From the NCBI RefSeq assembly GCF_021295315.1, contig NZ_JAIMJA010000009.1:106737-170736 (forward strand): DNA of 64,000 bases. Reading direction: 5' to 3'. Every line of letters starts with the position of its first letter. The first letter of the stretch is position 1. This stretch comes from Motilimonas cestriensis (GTDB lineage: Bacteria; Pseudomonadota; Gammaproteobacteria; Enterobacterales; CBDFNC01). The notes beneath the pieces are model-generated. The model had not been told where the DNA came from. It saw only the letters and a program-made list of their open reading frames with translations, and made no database searches. A program made the position numbers and the translations under genes. Positions 1 to 11,114 of this stretch are shown here, one piece after another.

Positions 1-602
1 GCTTTAGTGACCAACGTGAACAAGCAGAGCAAGCTGAAGCAAGTACCGATACACCCGTTGTTACCACAACAGATGACCCAGTTGTTTCTCGTTACCCTGA
101 GCAAACGGAACAGGATCAACAAGCACCCGTTGAAGCTAAAGCGGTTGAAGCTAAGTCTGTTGAAATTGCGGATGTTGAATCGACACCAGCCGTTTCAACA
201 CAACAGCCTATTGCTCAGGCCGTCGCAGAGAAAGTAACGACAGCAAGCAACGCTAACGTTGACGTTACACCTGAGCCTGTCGCTCAAGATAGCCAAGAGC
301 AACCGGTTGCAGTAGCAACGCCTGCTCCTATCGTAGAAGAGACAGTCGCTCCTGTTGTCACCGAAACCGAGCCAACAGCGGCGCCAGTAGCAAAAACTGC
401 ACCCGTTAGGCCTGTTATCTTAGCCAAAGGCCACGCCACATCAGGTATGACTAAGCCAAACTTTGCACCTTCGAATGCAGCTAAAGTAGAAACGCGTATT
501 GCCGCTAATCGAGCGTCTATTACAAAATCCGTTAAGCAAGCTGGCAGCATAAATGCTTCAAGCAGTGCGAGTAGCGAGATGAGTCGACCACAGCAGTCAT
601 AA
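1..602 (+). CDS. rne: Ribonuclease E, C-terminal tail (partial)
   Basis: Open frame from base 3 to a TAA at 600-602; its start lies left of the window. About 199 residues are visible, low complexity and rich in Ala, Pro, Val, Glu and Gln, as in the disordered degradosome scaffold of RNase E. Near the end is KGHATSGMTKP, close to the A-S/T-x-x-MTKP motif found near the C-terminus of gammaproteobacterial RNase E. If so, the protein is the membrane-linked endonuclease of mRNA decay and rRNA processing; the catalytic half is not visible. A clean terminator follows. Another Ala/Pro-rich protein such as a TonB or FtsK linker is possible, but the terminal motif favours RNase E. Confidence 0.62.
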   Translation, partial: FSDQREQAEQAEASTDTPVVTTTDDPVVSRYPEQTEQDQQAPVEAKAVEAKSVEIADVESTPAVSTQQPIAQAVAEKVTTASNANVDVTPEPVAQDSQEQPVAVATPAPIVEETVAPVVTETEPTAAPVAKTAPVRPVILAKGHATSGMTKPNFAPSNAAKVETRIAANRASITKSVKQAGSINASSSASSEMSRPQQS

Positions 603-629
603 GATGCGCTGTTAACGTAAAACTAAAAA

Positions 630-652
630 GACCGCATTAGGCGGTCTTTTTT
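630..652 (+). terminator. Rho-independent terminator after rne
   Basis: GACCGC stem, ATTAG loop, GCGGTC stem, then six T; 28 bases after the stop codon of the preceding frame and before the sulP start. Confidence 0.85.
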
Positions 653-711
653 CATCTAAAATCTGGTTGATATGAAATTAACCTCACCCTCAGAAAAAGA
701 AGATTTACAGC

Positions 712-2283
712 ATGTTTGAGTTTCCCAAATTTACTAAGGTCAGCGTGAAAAACGACGTTTTGTCTGGCCTTACCGTTGCCCTCGCCCTTGTCCCTGAGGC
801 GGTAGCTTTTGCCTTTGTCGCTGGTGTCGACCCGATGATTGGCCTTTATGCTGCCTTTATGGTGGGGTTAATTACTGCGGTTTTTGGCGGTCGACCTGGA
901 ATGATTTCCGGTGCTACTGGCGCAATGGCTGTGGTGATGGTGTCACTCGTTGCTAGCCACGGCGTTCAATATCTATTTGCTGCGGTTTTGTTGACTGGCT
1001 TGCTGCAAATTTTAGCAGGCATATTTCGCCTCGGTAAATTTATCCGCATTGTCCCGCATTCGGTGATGATTGGCTTTGTTAATGGCTTAGCAATTGTTAT
1101 TTTCTTGGCCCAGTTTGGTCAATTTAAAGAAAAAATTGGCGTCGATGAAAATGGCGACAACATCTACCAATGGCTAGCGACTGAACAGCTCAGTATTATG
1201 ATCGCTCTGATTATCCTTACTATGGCCATTATTCATTTCTTACCTAAGCTCACCACGGCGGTGCCTTCATCACTGGTGGCCATTACCTCAGTCACATTAA
1301 TTGCTATTGGTTTAGACCTAGATACCCGTAACGTACAAGATTACCTGATCAACATGACAGGTGATATCAATGCAACTGTACAAGGTTCATTGCCGAGTTT
1401 CGCATTACCAGAGGTGCCGTTATCTTGGGAAACCTTACAAATCATATTGCCCTATTCACTGATCTTAGCGGCGGTGGGGTTAATTGAATCCTTACTCACA
1501 TTAACTGTGATCGATGAAATGACAGATACCCACGGCAACAGCAACAAAGAATGTGTGGCGCAAGGTGTTGCGAACATGACAAATGGCGTGTTTGGCGGCA
1601 TGGGCGGTTGTGCCATGATCGGTCAGTCGATGATCAACATTAATTCCGGTGGTCGTGGCCGTTTATCAGGTATTACAGCTGCGTTAGGTTTACTTGCCTT
1701 TATCCTGTTTGCGTCAAGTGTAATTGAAGTAGTGCCGCTGGCCGCCTTAGTCGGCGTGATGTTCATTGTGGTATTAGGCACTTTTGAATGGGCTTCTTTT
1801 AAAGTGATGCGTAAAGTGCCAAAGCACGATGCCTTTGTAATTGTACTAGTCACCGTTGTGACAGTATTAACCGACTTGGCTATCGCGGTATTTGTTGGCG
1901 TAATTGTGTCAGCGTTGGTGTTTGCTTGGCAACACGCGAAACACATCTATGCTGATAGCTCACAACCTGATACGGAACATAAAGTTTACCAACTACATGG
2001 CCCACTGTTTTTTGGCTCAGTAAGTCACTTCTTAGCACTGTTTGATGTGAAAAATGATCCGAAAGATGTGATCATCGATTTTGCTGGTTCTCGCGTGGTA
2101 GACCACTCCGCACTAGAAGCGATTGATACCCTCGCCGAGCGCTACATCAATCAAGGTAAAACATTGCACCTTAAGCACTTAAGCCCAGAATGTCGTCAGT
2201 TACTCACCCGTGCTGGTGATCTAGTAGAGGTAAATATGATTGAAGATCCAAATTATAAAGTCATGACCGATAGCTTAGGCTAA
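712..2283 (+). CDS. SulP family inorganic anion transporter with STAS domain
   Basis: 523 residues. Residues about 15-410 are hydrophobic with many membrane segments typical of SulP/SLC26 carriers, including the early Gly/Pro-rich stretch with PEAVAFAF and the motif GLIESLLTL near 260. A cytoplasmic STAS domain covers about 425-520 and includes [16 protein letters not shown]. The family moves sulfate, bicarbonate, nitrate or other anions across the inner membrane, usually as Na+ or H+ symport or exchange; the substrate cannot be read from sequence alone. It stands as a single gene between two terminators. ATG start, weak GAAGA upstream. Confidence 0.9.
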   Translation: MFEFPKFTKVSVKNDVLSGLTVALALVPEAVAFAFVAGVDPMIGLYAAFMVGLITAVFGGRPGMISGATGAMAVVMVSLVASHGVQYLFAAVLLTGLLQILAGIFRLGKFIRIVPHSVMIGFVNGLAIVIFLAQFGQFKEKIGVDENGDNIYQWLATEQLSIMIALIILTMAIIHFLPKLTTAVPSSLVAITSVTLIAIGLDLDTRNVQDYLINMTGDINATVQGSLPSFALPEVPLSWETLQIILPYSLILAAVGLIESLLTLTVIDEMTDTHGNSNKECVAQGVANMTNGVFGGMGGCAMIGQSMININSGGRGRLSGITAALGLLAFILFASSVIEVVPLAALVGVMFIVVLGTFEWASFKVMRKVPKHDAFVIVLVTVVTVLTDLAIAVFVGVIVSALVFAWQHAKHIYADSSQPDTEHKVYQLHGPLFFGSVSHFLALFDVKNDPKDVIIDFAGSRVVDHSALEAIDTLAERYINQGKTLHLKHLSPECRQLLTRAGDLVEVNMIEDPNYKVMTDSLG

Positions 2284-2291
2284 TCTAGCTC

Positions 2292-2324
2292 GCGCTCAGG
2301 TATTTATACATCTGAGCGCTTTTT
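2292..2324 (+). terminator. Rho-independent terminator after sulP
   Basis: GCGCTCAG/CTGAGCGC 8-bp stem followed by five T, nine bases after the sulP stop. Confidence 0.85.
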
Positions 2325-2354
2325 AACTTCCGAACTCTCAAAAGCACTTCAAGC

Positions 2355-2813
2355 TTATTTCTTGCCTCTCTGATACTGGCTAATCAATTTATCTAGCCCG
2401 TTAGCGAAAGTCATTTTATCTTTATTATTTAACGGCGCCGGTCCGCCCGACTGCACCCCGCTACTTCGCAATGTGTCCATAAAGTCGCGTATATTTAAGC
2501 GTTGGCGAATATTCTCTTTCGTAAGCAACTCTCCTCGAGGGCTAAGTACCCAAGCACCTTTACTAATCACTTCATCTGCCAACGGAATATCTGCCGTGAT
2601 CACAATATCGCCCTTATTAACACGCTCAACGATTTCGTCATCTGCCACATCAAAACCTGAAGCAACACGCAGAGTATGCAAATACGGTGAAGGGGGGGTT
2701 GCCATATTAGCATTAGCCACCAAGGTAGTATGAAGACAAGCTCTTTGCGCGGCACGAAAAATTATCTCTTTAATTACCACCGGACAAGCATCAGCATCAA
2801 CCCAAATATTCAT
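2355..2813 (-). CDS. yaiI: YaiI/YqxD family protein (DUF188, PIN-like)
   Basis: 152 residues, the usual length for UPF0178/YaiI. The N-terminus has the signature [15 protein letters not shown], followed by [19 protein letters not shown] and a Pro/Arg-Gly motif typical of the family. The fold is related to PIN-domain ribonucleases with conserved acidic residues, but no cellular role is established. It is a single gene, convergent with sulP and divergent from the sensor kinase. Confidence 0.88.
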   Translation of the reverse strand: MNIWVDADACPVVIKEIIFRAAQRACLHTTLVANANMATPPSPYLHTLRVASGFDVADDEIVERVNKGDIVITADIPLADEVISKGAWVLSPRGELLTKENIRQRLNIRDFMDTLRSSGVQSGGPAPLNNKDKMTFANGLDKLISQYQRGKK

Positions 2814-2931
2814 TTATCACTCCAAACACTTTTCTCTATTAAAATATATGGTTACCTACATGCTTTATGCACTTTTCTCATCTATCATTGATTGAATTGT
2901 TGCTATTTTTCATCAAAATGAGGGGCCTGAA

Positions 2932-5661
2932 TTGGTTTCCATCTCTATCTATTCGCGCAATATTGTACTATACCTCGCCCTTTGCCTGAGTTATTTCTTC
3001 TGTGGCGTATTACTTGCGGATTTCTTTTCTCAGTCACAAGTCGTGCCTGTTTGGTTGCCCGCTGGTATTGCCTTATATGGCTGTTATGTTTGGCGTTGGC
3101 GGTTTCTACCTGCCGTCTTTATCGCATCAATGAGTTTTAATCTGTATAGCCACTTTCCACTTGCGCTATCAGACGTCACTATCGATTTAATGCTTGAAGT
3201 GGGCATGATCGCATCGGGGGCAACACTACAAGCTCTGGTCGGCTCCAGCTTACTCATTTATTGGATTGGTAGCCCGCTTAACTGCCGCTCTGATGTTAAA
3301 GTAATTGCCTTTATCGTGATTGTCGGCCTACTGACAAATCTTATTTCTAGTAATATTGGCGTTTATGCGCTGAGCTTATTTAGCCCTAATTATGATTTTT
3401 CTAATCATTGGCGTAACGTTTTAAACTGGTGGTTAGGTGATTCGTTGGGCGTATTGATCGCCACCCCTTTGCTGCTTTCTTTACTGCATTTAAATCGTCT
3501 TGATAGTCAAACTAAAAAGTCACGCAGCTTGATCTTACTGGCTGCCACCGTGCTGTTTATTTCTGCTTCATTTACCACTTTGTTTTTTGTCCACAACAGC
3601 CAGCAAAGTGCTTATATGCTAGCTAAAAAAGAAATTCGGGTACTTGAAAACAGCTTATATCGACAGTTCAACAACAGTTTAGCGACAATACAAACCCTAT
3701 CCAGTTACTTGCAAAATACGGATCATATCAGCCATCATGAATTTAATCGGTTTGCCAGTAAGCTCTTCGAACAACAACCAGGTATTAAGGCGCTATCTTG
3801 GAATCTCTTGGTGCCCTCTTCAAGTAAAGCTGAAATAGAACAACGAATCAGCAGTTACTATAAACGGGATATCAACATTTACGGCGAACCACTGCAACCT
3901 GATGATCCGATAGTCGTAATAGGATTAATTTACCCAGAGCAGGGGAATGAAGCAGCCATAGGCTTCAATGTTTACTCAAATCCTGCTCGTAAGTCGGTTC
4001 TCAATAGTGATTTATTGCCTTATCGCCCGATTGCCACACCAATTATTCAACTGGTTCAGTCTGTTAACCCTGAGCCCGGCTATTTATTATTCGCGCCTGT
4101 TTACCAGCACAATTCAAGTGATGATAGCCACGCGCCCAATGGTTATGCGACTGGTGTGTTCTTGGTTCAACCGATGATCGAGCATGCCTTTAATGAGACT
4201 CACTCGTCGATCTTTAATTATCAACTTTATGAAAAAGATGCAGATGAGCCTTTTATTGAGCATAACGAAGGGCCAGCCTTCAACCTTGTCGATTCCCCCC
4301 TGCCACATGTCATTATCTTTAATGTGGCAGGACAAACCTGGCATCTTAATTTGGCAATAAAATCTAGCTTTATTCAACAGTACCAAAACCAATGGTCACA
4401 ACTTCTGTTAGTGATACAGCTGATCATCATTGCCTTTGTCATGTTATTACTTTTATTGATGAATAATCGTCGGCATAGTCTTGATTTAATGGTGAAAGCA
4501 CGCACATTTGAATTAGAAAAAGCCAAACAAGACTCAGATAACGCCAATCAGGCGAAAAGTCGTTTTCTTGCTCATATGAGTCACGAAATTCGCACCCCGT
4601 TGAATGCCGTAATAGGTTTTACCCAATTGGCCGAATTAAGTGATGATAAAGAAGAAATCAAAGTCTATCTCGTTAAAACACAAAAATCCTCTACTGCCTT
4701 ACTTAGTATTGTTAACGACATCTTAGATATTGCTAAAATTGAAGCCGATAAACTTGAGCTCGAATCCATACCTTTTGATTTACAGGCAATTTTATCGCGA
4801 ATATCGACACTGTTTGAACCTAATGCCATCAATAAGACATTAACCTGGGACGTCATTAATCATGTTACAACTGAGCAGTGGTTTATCGGAGACCCATTGC
4901 GAATAGAGCAAATATTAATGAACCTGTGCTCTAATGCGTTTAAATTTACCAACCAAGGATACATTGAATTATCTGCCAAGTTGACGCCCTACCAAAACCA
5001 TCCATCAGCACTGACAATTTGTGTCAAAGACAGTGGTATTGGCATATCCCAAGAACAGCAAATTCACTTATTTGAAGCCTTTACACAAGCAGACTCATCG
5101 ACATCTCGTCGCTTTGGCGGTACCGGGTTAGGCTTAGCCATCAGCAAGCGCTTAACCGAGTTAATGCATGGGCAACTTAACATCAAAAGTGATGTTGGTA
5201 AGGGTACCTGCTTTTGCTTAACGCTACCCTTAGCGACTTGTGAACCGCAGTCTTTAGGTAATGTTGTTCAAACGCGGTCTGCGTCCCTAGCGCACTTAGC
5301 CGTGCTTGTTGCTGAGGATAACTTAGTCAATCAAATGGTCATCAAAGGCATGCTCAACAATATGGGTATTGAGCCAGTGATTGTGTCCGATGGCCAGCAA
5401 GCCGTCGATGCTGTCAAACAGCGGGCCTTTGATATCGTACTGATGGACTGCCAAATGCCTATATTAGATGGCTATGAGGCGACAAAAGTTATCCGTCAGA
5501 ACCTAGAATTTTTAAATTTGCCTATTGTTGCGCTAACAGCAGATGTGATGCAAGACGAGAAGATATATGCGATAGAAGTTGGTTTCAGTGCGCACATTGC
5601 CAAACCCATTGATATCGACATACTCAAGGCAACGTTAAGCCAATTTGGCAGAAAAAATTAG
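2932..5661 (+). CDS. Hybrid sensor histidine kinase (MASE1-CHASE-HisKA-HATPase-REC)
   Basis: 909 residues with a TTG start; AGGGG six bases upstream supports this choice and no in-frame ATG precedes it. Residues about 1-230 form a multi-pass MASE1-type sensor ([11 protein letters not shown]). A periplasmic CHASE-like region follows at about 235-500 (KALSWN, INIYGEP), then a membrane helix near 490-510. The HisKA phosphoacceptor is His551 in [11 protein letters not shown]. The ATPase part has the N box with [16 protein letters not shown] and [10 protein letters not shown] receiver domain ends the protein with the phospho-Asp at 839 (LMDCQMP). No response regulator or Hpt gene is adjacent, so the output partner is elsewhere. 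Ligand unknown. Confidence 0.92.
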   Translation: MVSISIYSRNIVLYLALCLSYFFCGVLLADFFSQSQVVPVWLPAGIALYGCYVWRWRFLPAVFIASMSFNLYSHFPLALSDVTIDLMLEVGMIASGATLQALVGSSLLIYWIGSPLNCRSDVKVIAFIVIVGLLTNLISSNIGVYALSLFSPNYDFSNHWRNVLNWWLGDSLGVLIATPLLLSLLHLNRLDSQTKKSRSLILLAATVLFISASFTTLFFVHNSQQSAYMLAKKEIRVLENSLYRQFNNSLATIQTLSSYLQNTDHISHHEFNRFASKLFEQQPGIKALSWNLLVPSSSKAEIEQRISSYYKRDINIYGEPLQPDDPIVVIGLIYPEQGNEAAIGFNVYSNPARKSVLNSDLLPYRPIATPIIQLVQSVNPEPGYLLFAPVYQHNSSDDSHAPNGYATGVFLVQPMIEHAFNETHSSIFNYQLYEKDADEPFIEHNEGPAFNLVDSPLPHVIIFNVAGQTWHLNLAIKSSFIQQYQNQWSQLLLVIQLIIIAFVMLLLLLMNNRRHSLDLMVKARTFELEKAKQDSDNANQAKSRFLAHMSHEIRTPLNAVIGFTQLAELSDDKEEIKVYLVKTQKSSTALLSIVNDILDIAKIEADKLELESIPFDLQAILSRISTLFEPNAINKTLTWDVINHVTTEQWFIGDPLRIEQILMNLCSNAFKFTNQGYIELSAKLTPYQNHPSALTICVKDSGIGISQEQQIHLFEAFTQADSSTSRRFGGTGLGLAISKRLTELMHGQLNIKSDVGKGTCFCLTLPLATCEPQSLGNVVQTRSASLAHLAVLVAEDNLVNQMVIKGMLNNMGIEPVIVSDGQQAVDAVKQRAFDIVLMDCQMPILDGYEATKVIRQNLEFLNLPIVALTADVMQDEKIYAIEVGFSAHIAKPIDIDILKATLSQFGRKN

Positions 5662-5664
5662 CAC

Positions 5665-5687
5665 CGCTAGCATGCGCCATGCTAGCG
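5665..5687. terminator. Perfect 10-bp hairpin after the hybrid kinase
   Basis: CGCTAGCATG, loop CGC, CATGCTAGCG, starting four bases after the kinase stop. No T tract follows, so it may be a weak terminator or an mRNA 3'-end stabiliser. Confidence 0.5.
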
Positions 5688-5787
5688 CCCTCAATTTATA
5701 CAATTAGCGGTTGTAAATGCTTGGTTATTCGGCACAATAAATAACCAAGTGACAGACCTCTTTTATTCATTACTTTGAGCCCTATCT

Positions 5788-7467
5788 ATGCCATTTCAAC
5801 GCCCGTTATACATTCCCTTTGCTGGCCCTGCATTGTTGGAAACATCTTTACTCAATAAAGGCAGTGCATTCTCTCAAGAAGAGCGCGACAGTTTTAATTT
5901 AACCGGCTTATTGCCACATAATATTGAGACTATTGAAGAGCAAGCAGCCAGAGCATATCAACAGTTTTCGTCTTTTAAATCCGACTTAGACAAGCACATT
6001 TATTTACGCAACATTCAAGATACCAATGAAACCCTGTTTCATCGTCTCATTGATCATCATCTTGAAGAGATCATGCCGCTGATTTATACCCCCACTGTTG
6101 GTCTTGCATGTCAGAAGTTTTCAAAAATTTATCGCCGTAAACGGGGTCTATTCATCTCTTACCCTGAGCGCGACAAGATAGACGATATGCTGCAAAATGC
6201 GACCAAGCAAAATGTAAAAGTGATCGTCGTAACGGATGGCGAGCGGATCTTAGGTCTTGGCGACCAAGGCATTGGTGGTATGGGCATTCCGATCGGAAAA
6301 CTAGCGCTATACACTGCTTGTGGTGGCATTAGCCCCGCTTATTGTTTGCCCATCGTACTGGATGTCGGCACCAACAATACGCAATTGCTCGGCGACCCTA
6401 TGTATATGGGCTGGCGTAATCCACGCATTGATGGTGAACAATACGCAGAATTTGTTGACGAGTTTATTCAAGCTGTGAAACGTCGCTGGCCAGAAGTGTT
6501 ATTGCAATTTGAAGATTTTGCGCAAGCTAACGCCACCCCATTGCTGCAAAAATACCGTAACCAGTTATGTTGTTTTAACGATGATATTCAAGGCACTGCG
6601 GCAGTGTCAGTCGGCACCTTAATTGCCGCATGCCAAAACAAAGGACAAAAGCTCAGTGAGCAAAACATCGCCTTTCTTGGCGCAGGCTCAGCAGGTTGTG
6701 GCATCGCCGAGCACATAGTAAAACAAATGCAACGTGAAGGGATCTCTGAACAACAAGCAAGGTCGCAAGTATTTATGGTAGATAGATATGGTCTATTAAC
6801 GGATGACATGCCTAATCTACAAGGCTTCCAACAGCCTTTAGTACAAGCGCAAACTCGGATTGCTAACTGGTCGACCCCTGCGCCATTAGGATTACAGCAA
6901 GTAGTGGAGCAAGGCAAGATCACCGTATTAATCGGCGTCAGTGGTCAGCCGGGCCTATTTACACAAGAAATCATTGAACAACTTTGTATTAACACACCGC
7001 AACCGATTGTTTTACCTTTATCCAATCCCACCTCACGCGTTGAGGGCACGCCATCTGATATTATTAACTGGAGCCAAGGTAAAGCAATCGTAGCGACGGG
7101 CAGTCCGTTCCCGCCGGTGGTATACCAAGAACAAACCATCGAAATATCGCAATGTAATAACAGCTATATTTTCCCCGGCATTGGTTTAGGTGTATTGGCG
7201 GTTGCAGCTAAGTCGATCAGTGACAATATGCTAATGGCGGCCAGTCAAGCATTAGCGGATGCGTCAATGGCTTACCAAGAAACGGATGGGTTATTGCCAC
7301 CGTTAGCAGAAATTCAAACCGTTAGTAAAAAAATTGCTAAGGCGGTTGCCATGCAAGCCATTGAGGATGGGTTAGCTTTGCCTGTTGCAGAAGAAGTATT
7401 AGATCAAGAGCTTGTAAATCAATTTTGGCGACCTGAATATCGCCAATACCGACGCACTTCGTTTTAA
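5788..7467 (+). CDS. maeA: NAD-dependent malic enzyme
   Basis: 559 residues against about 565 for E. coli MaeA. It converts malate to pyruvate and CO2 with reduction of NAD+, feeding C4 acids back to pyruvate. The N-terminal malic domain has PLIYTPTVG, the catalytic Tyr region, and [20 protein letters not shown] contains metal/substrate ligands and [12 protein letters not shown] the second acidic motif. The dinucleotide fold carries [15 protein letters not shown] near residue 295. Full length with no missing motif. Monocistronic, with a hairpin downstream. The MaeA-type N-terminus distinguishes it from the longer MaeB. Confidence 0.95.
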   Translation: MPFQRPLYIPFAGPALLETSLLNKGSAFSQEERDSFNLTGLLPHNIETIEEQAARAYQQFSSFKSDLDKHIYLRNIQDTNETLFHRLIDHHLEEIMPLIYTPTVGLACQKFSKIYRRKRGLFISYPERDKIDDMLQNATKQNVKVIVVTDGERILGLGDQGIGGMGIPIGKLALYTACGGISPAYCLPIVLDVGTNNTQLLGDPMYMGWRNPRIDGEQYAEFVDEFIQAVKRRWPEVLLQFEDFAQANATPLLQKYRNQLCCFNDDIQGTAAVSVGTLIAACQNKGQKLSEQNIAFLGAGSAGCGIAEHIVKQMQREGISEQQARSQVFMVDRYGLLTDDMPNLQGFQQPLVQAQTRIANWSTPAPLGLQQVVEQGKITVLIGVSGQPGLFTQEIIEQLCINTPQPIVLPLSNPTSRVEGTPSDIINWSQGKAIVATGSPFPPVVYQEQTIEISQCNNSYIFPGIGLGVLAVAAKSISDNMLMAASQALADASMAYQETDGLLPPLAEIQTVSKKIAKAVAMQAIEDGLALPVAEEVLDQELVNQFWRPEYRQYRRTSF

Positions 7468-7473
7468 TTTTAT

Positions 7474-7508
7474 AACACCAAGCCTGCCTTATTGGCTGGC
7501 TTGGTGTT
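7474..7508. terminator. Hairpin between maeA and the convergent phosphatase gene
   Basis: AACACCAAGCC pairs with GGCTTGGTGTT (11 bp), 7 bases after the maeA stop. Only a weak A/T tract follows, so it is a probable terminator for maeA. Confidence 0.65.
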
Positions 7509-7551
7509 ATTAAGTGCACTCAATTTTTGCAGCAGTAAGCTATTGAACTTA

Positions 7552-8034
7552 TTAGCTCACTACCGTTTGCGAAGTAGCAAGCCGCAGCTGATCAAGCAAG
7601 CTATCACTGGCTTGCTCAATCAAATCAATCACCTTGTTAAAGCCCCCGGCTCCGCCGTAATAAGGATCAGGGATTTCTGCTTCATCACCGTTGGCATAAC
7701 TTAAAAACAAGACTAGTTTTTGCTGATGCTGAACCGGACAAATGGCTTTTAAGTCTCTTAAATTTTGCTTATCCGCAGCAAGGATCAGATCAAAATCTGT
7801 AAAATCGTTCGCGGTGATCTTACGCGAGTAAATGCCAGTAAACTGATATCCCCTCCCTTCACCAGCAATCACACTGCGACTATCTGGGCCTTCACCCGCA
7901 TGTGCCGCAATCGTTCCCGCAGAGTCAATAATCAAATCTAACCCTCGCTGTTTTGCCTTATGCCGTAACACCGCTTCGCCTGTTGGCGAGCGGCATATAT
8001 TGCCTAAACAAACGACTAAGATTTTTTTAATCAT
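7552..8034 (-). CDS. Low molecular weight protein-tyrosine phosphatase
   Basis: 160 residues. The P-loop signature VCLGNICRSP gives nucleophile Cys9 and phosphate-binding Arg15. The general-acid loop EIPDPYYGG supplies the catalytic Asp. It hydrolyses phosphotyrosine in the cytoplasm. Wzb/Etp-type relatives act on exopolysaccharide tyrosine kinases, but no Wzc or capsule genes are nearby, so the partner is unknown. It is the last gene of a likely udk-asmA-phosphatase run, 14 bases after the AsmA stop codon. Confidence 0.92.
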   Translation of the reverse strand: MIKKILVVCLGNICRSPTGEAVLRHKAKQRGLDLIIDSAGTIAAHAGEGPDSRSVIAGEGRGYQFTGIYSRKITANDFTDFDLILAADKQNLRDLKAICPVQHQQKLVLFLSYANGDEAEIPDPYYGGAGGFNKVIDLIEQASDSLLDQLRLATSQTVVS

Positions 8035-8048
8035 GAATGCCTCACGTA

Positions 8049-9968
8049 TTAGTCAAACAAGCCTTTAAGTGGCAATTTTTTCAGTAATTCTTTCGTACCT
8101 TCATCTTTAATTTTTTCATCGATAGCTTGATCAAGCTTTTCTTTTAATTTGTCGCCATGCTGCTTCATCTCTTGCTTAAGTAATGCTTCCATGTCTAATG
8201 CAAAAGCCGGCGCTTGCCAAGAGCCTGTTATTTTTAATGGCACCTTAATGCCAGTCAACTCATCTTCTGACTTACCGCCTTGCCCTTTCAACGTGCCTAC
8301 CACAGCAACATCAACAAGAAAGTTCAAGCTTTCATTGATCAAGTTAGTTTGACCTTTACCGTTCACTCGTAGTGCCGGCGAATCCATTTTAATATCTTGC
8401 GTGCGAGCGACCCCTTGAGCAATTTGAAAGCTGCCTGTTAGCGCGGAAAAATCTGTTTTCTTTTCCGCAACGTCATCAACACTTTGCCCTTTTAATTGCG
8501 CTTTACCTTTACGCACCATTTGCGCAATATTAATGCCGTGCAACGCGCCGTCAGTAAACTTAAGCTTGGCTTCTCCGGCCAGACTTTTTCTGATTTGAGG
8601 ATCCGTTAGTCCTGTACCAGTGAGATTAATACTAGCATTCATCGCGCCCGCCAATTTGTCCATTTCTGCAACCGCCGTCATTAATGGTCGCACTTGCACT
8701 CCGGTCAAATTTTGTTGCACCTTAAACGTGGGTACTTTGGTTTTACCATTAAGGGTTAGATTGCCATTGAGTTGGCCTTGATAAAGCTGCGCTTGAATAC
8801 CAGACAACTGCGCGATGCCTTGGCTAATTTTAGCTTTCATCTTAACCTGTTCAATTTGCGCATTTGACACCAACACTTTACCGATGGATAAATCGCCCAA
8901 TAAATCAATCGCGGACAAAATTGACAGATCTGTTGATGCTTGCGACTTGCCTTGATCATTACCAGCAGCACTTTTTTCAGTGACCGTAGGCTGCGCTGCT
9001 GCAGGCTTATCTGAGGTAGTAAATTGCGTAAGCAAATTATCAACATCAAGTTGCTTAGCCGAAAGATTAAAACGTATTCTTGGGATCTTAGCCTGCTGCA
9101 GCGACGCACTACCAGTTAACTCATGCGCAAAAGCGTTTAACCTGAGTTGGCTGATGGTGGCTAAATTCTTATTTAGCTCATAGCGCATATCAGCATCCAC
9201 TAGAAAAGTCTGCTCACCACTTGGAATGGCGTCTCCTGCTAACTCCGCCTTGGTTTTCATGGTAGTGATATCCAATACATCAAGCTTAGCGTTAACTTGT
9301 AGGTTAAAACTACTTTCAAATCTTGCCACCAAGCCTTGTGCCGCATAGTCAGCTGAAGCCGTTACAGGGATCGCTTTTTCTAACGCAATGTCTGAAGTAC
9401 TAAAGTCGATATTTGATACTAGCTGCTGCTTTTTACTGGCTTCATCACGCAATAAAAGCTGGCCCTGCTCGATGTTGATCCCGGCAACACTGATAATAAA
9501 ATCAGGCTTTACAGTCGACTCTGTTGTCTCTTCTGGCTGCTTTTTAACGGGTTTTTTTTCATTTTGCTTAGTGATGCCTTGGCTAAATTCATCTAAATTC
9601 GTTTCACCATTGGCTTTGGTCAAAATATTAATTTTGACGCCCGATAACGTCACTTGGCCTACTTGGATTTTTCTATCGAACAAAGGTTTAACCGCCAAGT
9701 CCATGCTCGCACTTTTGAACTCAACCAAGTTTTGCTCCGAATAACCGGCAACGTTACGCAGTTCAGTTTGTCCCAAGGTAAAGCCTAAACTGGGGAAAAA
9801 CCGCCACGACAGATCGCCTGACACCACTAAATCGGCGCCAGTGGCCGACTTAACCTGTTCAGACAGCATCGCTTTAACCCGGTCGGTGTCAACTAAACTG
9901 GTGATGGTAACGATAGAAATGATAATCAAGAGTACGATGGCCACGAAGGCATAGAGGAGTTTTTTCAT
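8049..9968 (-). CDS. AsmA family protein
   Basis: About 639 residues from the ATG at 9968, which has AAGGA five bases upstream; a longer frame would need a TTG at 9983. One N-terminal membrane helix (about 3-22) is followed by an AsmA domain (residues about 25-200) and a long beta-rich periplasmic part. The C-terminal AsmA_2-like section includes LKITGSWQAPAF, the typical ending of the family. AsmA-like proteins are inner-membrane anchored, bridge-like lipid transfer/OM assembly factors. A low-complexity Lys/Pro/Glu/Thr linker lies near 140-160. It sits between udk and the phosphatase on the same strand. Confidence 0.88.
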   Translation of the reverse strand: MKKLLYAFVAIVLLIIISIVTITSLVDTDRVKAMLSEQVKSATGADLVVSGDLSWRFFPSLGFTLGQTELRNVAGYSEQNLVEFKSASMDLAVKPLFDRKIQVGQVTLSGVKINILTKANGETNLDEFSQGITKQNEKKPVKKQPEETTESTVKPDFIISVAGINIEQGQLLLRDEASKKQQLVSNIDFSTSDIALEKAIPVTASADYAAQGLVARFESSFNLQVNAKLDVLDITTMKTKAELAGDAIPSGEQTFLVDADMRYELNKNLATISQLRLNAFAHELTGSASLQQAKIPRIRFNLSAKQLDVDNLLTQFTTSDKPAAAQPTVTEKSAAGNDQGKSQASTDLSILSAIDLLGDLSIGKVLVSNAQIEQVKMKAKISQGIAQLSGIQAQLYQGQLNGNLTLNGKTKVPTFKVQQNLTGVQVRPLMTAVAEMDKLAGAMNASINLTGTGLTDPQIRKSLAGEAKLKFTDGALHGINIAQMVRKGKAQLKGQSVDDVAEKKTDFSALTGSFQIAQGVARTQDIKMDSPALRVNGKGQTNLINESLNFLVDVAVVGTLKGQGGKSEDELTGIKVPLKITGSWQAPAFALDMEALLKQEMKQHGDKLKEKLDQAIDEKIKDEGTKELLKKLPLKGLFD

Positions 9969-10037
9969 GATGGTCCTTTTCAATCTAGCTAGTTGAATTG
10001 AAAGCAGTTAACCGCCCTCTGACACTCCTCTTAAAAC

Positions 10038-10053
10038 GCCCACCAATGTGGGC
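10038..10053 (-). terminator. Short terminator-like hairpin after udk
   Basis: Read on the minus strand: GCCCAC, loop ATTG, GTGGGC, then GTTTTAA. It lies between the udk stop and asmA and may reduce read-through. Confidence 0.5.
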
Positions 10054-10081
10054 AAGAATCTAAGTGCAAAGATGACGCTTA

Positions 10082-10726
10082 TTAATTTTTCAAAAATTGG
10101 CGGATACGAGCTGTTAATAAATCAATAGCAATCACATTTTTACCGCCGCGAGGCACTATGATATCAGCATATTGTTTCGATGGTTCAATGAATTGCATAA
10201 ACATTGGCCGCACTGTTGCTTGATACTGTGCCAACACGGATTCCATTGATCGTCCTCGCTCGGCAACGTCTCTTTTCAAACGGCGAATGAGGCAAATATC
10301 CAGTGGCGTATCCATAAACACACTGGTGTGCATCAATTCACGTAATTCCGGTACATTCAATAATAGAATACCTTCAAGGATGATGACTTTTTTTGGCTTA
10401 AACTCTGTCGTTTCTGCCATACGCGTATGCTCGGTATAGGAATAATTAGGCAGTTCAACGGCATGGCCCGCTTTGAGCGCGGTCAAATGCTTAACCAATA
10501 ATTCATGCTCCATGGCATTAGGGTGATCATAATTGGTTAACACCCGCTCCTCCATCGGCAAATGAGTTTGATCTCGATAGTATCTGTCCTCTGAGATCAC
10601 GCCTATTTCTTGTGAGCTAAAGTCTTTTCTTAATTTTCGATAAATAGTTTGCGCTATTAGGCTTTTACCTGAGGCTGACGCACCAGCAATGGCAATAACA
10701 ACGGCTTCATTTTGATGACTAGACAT
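10082..10726 (-). CDS. udk: Uridine kinase
   Basis: 214 residues (E. coli 213). It phosphorylates uridine and cytidine to the monophosphates in pyrimidine salvage. The Walker A motif GASASGKS is at residues 15-22. [19 protein letters not shown] and the LEGILLL strand are characteristic of the uridine kinase/phosphoribulokinase group, as is the downstream [13 protein letters not shown] lid motif. It lies downstream of apbC on the same strand, but a structured repeat (10848-11110) now fills the gap, so co-transcription is doubtful. Confidence 0.95.
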   Translation of the reverse strand: MSSHQNEAVVIAIAGASASGKSLIAQTIYRKLRKDFSSQEIGVISEDRYYRDQTHLPMEERVLTNYDHPNAMEHELLVKHLTALKAGHAVELPNYSYTEHTRMAETTEFKPKKVIILEGILLLNVPELRELMHTSVFMDTPLDICLIRRLKRDVAERGRSMESVLAQYQATVRPMFMQFIEPSKQYADIIVPRGGKNVIAIDLLTARIRQFLKN

Positions 10727-10847
10727 GGGAGCTCATTATATGGTTAAGGTAATAAAAAATTTCTCTTTATTATAGAAAGTTAGATCTGTTTGGGGCAAGT
10801 CAAGTTTAAAGCAGCTTCTACTGCTATTTAACCCTCCTCGCCCCACA

Positions 10848-11110
10848 TATACCCAAGTTACCTCAAGATGCTTGTTCAGCGAGAATTTGTAGGCTGTTAG
10901 GCGCGACGCTGATTTGAGACATAGTTATTCTACGTTAAAAATCAGCAACAAAGCATAACAGCCTACAAAACTCGCCCTTTGGGAGTCGCTCATTATGTTC
11001 ATTTTTTCGTTAAAAAGCATCGAAAGGGCTGACCATTGCTTCAGCTTTTTGCCTCAAACTGAACATAATGAGCGGCTCTGAATCCCGCATCTTGAGGTGT
11101 CTTGGGTATA
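10848..11110 (+). repeat. Structured MITE-like repeat, family 1 copy A
   Basis: 263 bases bounded by imperfect inverted ends TATACCCAAG...CTTGGGTATA, each continued by ACCTCAAGATGC. Inside are two long hairpins. Hairpin 1: TTTGTAGGCTGTTA pairs with TAACAGCCTACAAA. Hairpin 2: GCTCATTATGTTCA pairs with TGAACATAATGAGC. The GCCCTTTGGGA segment sits between them. No coding capacity. It ends four bases from the apbC stop codon. A near-identical inverted copy is at 58742-59016 and a diverged one at 59413-59687. Confidence 0.9.
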
Positions 11111-11114
11111 GATA

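Noticed and set aside
284..550. 88-residue minus-strand frame
   Set aside because: Mirror of the Ala/Pro/Val-rich RNase E-like tail; low complexity on both strands.
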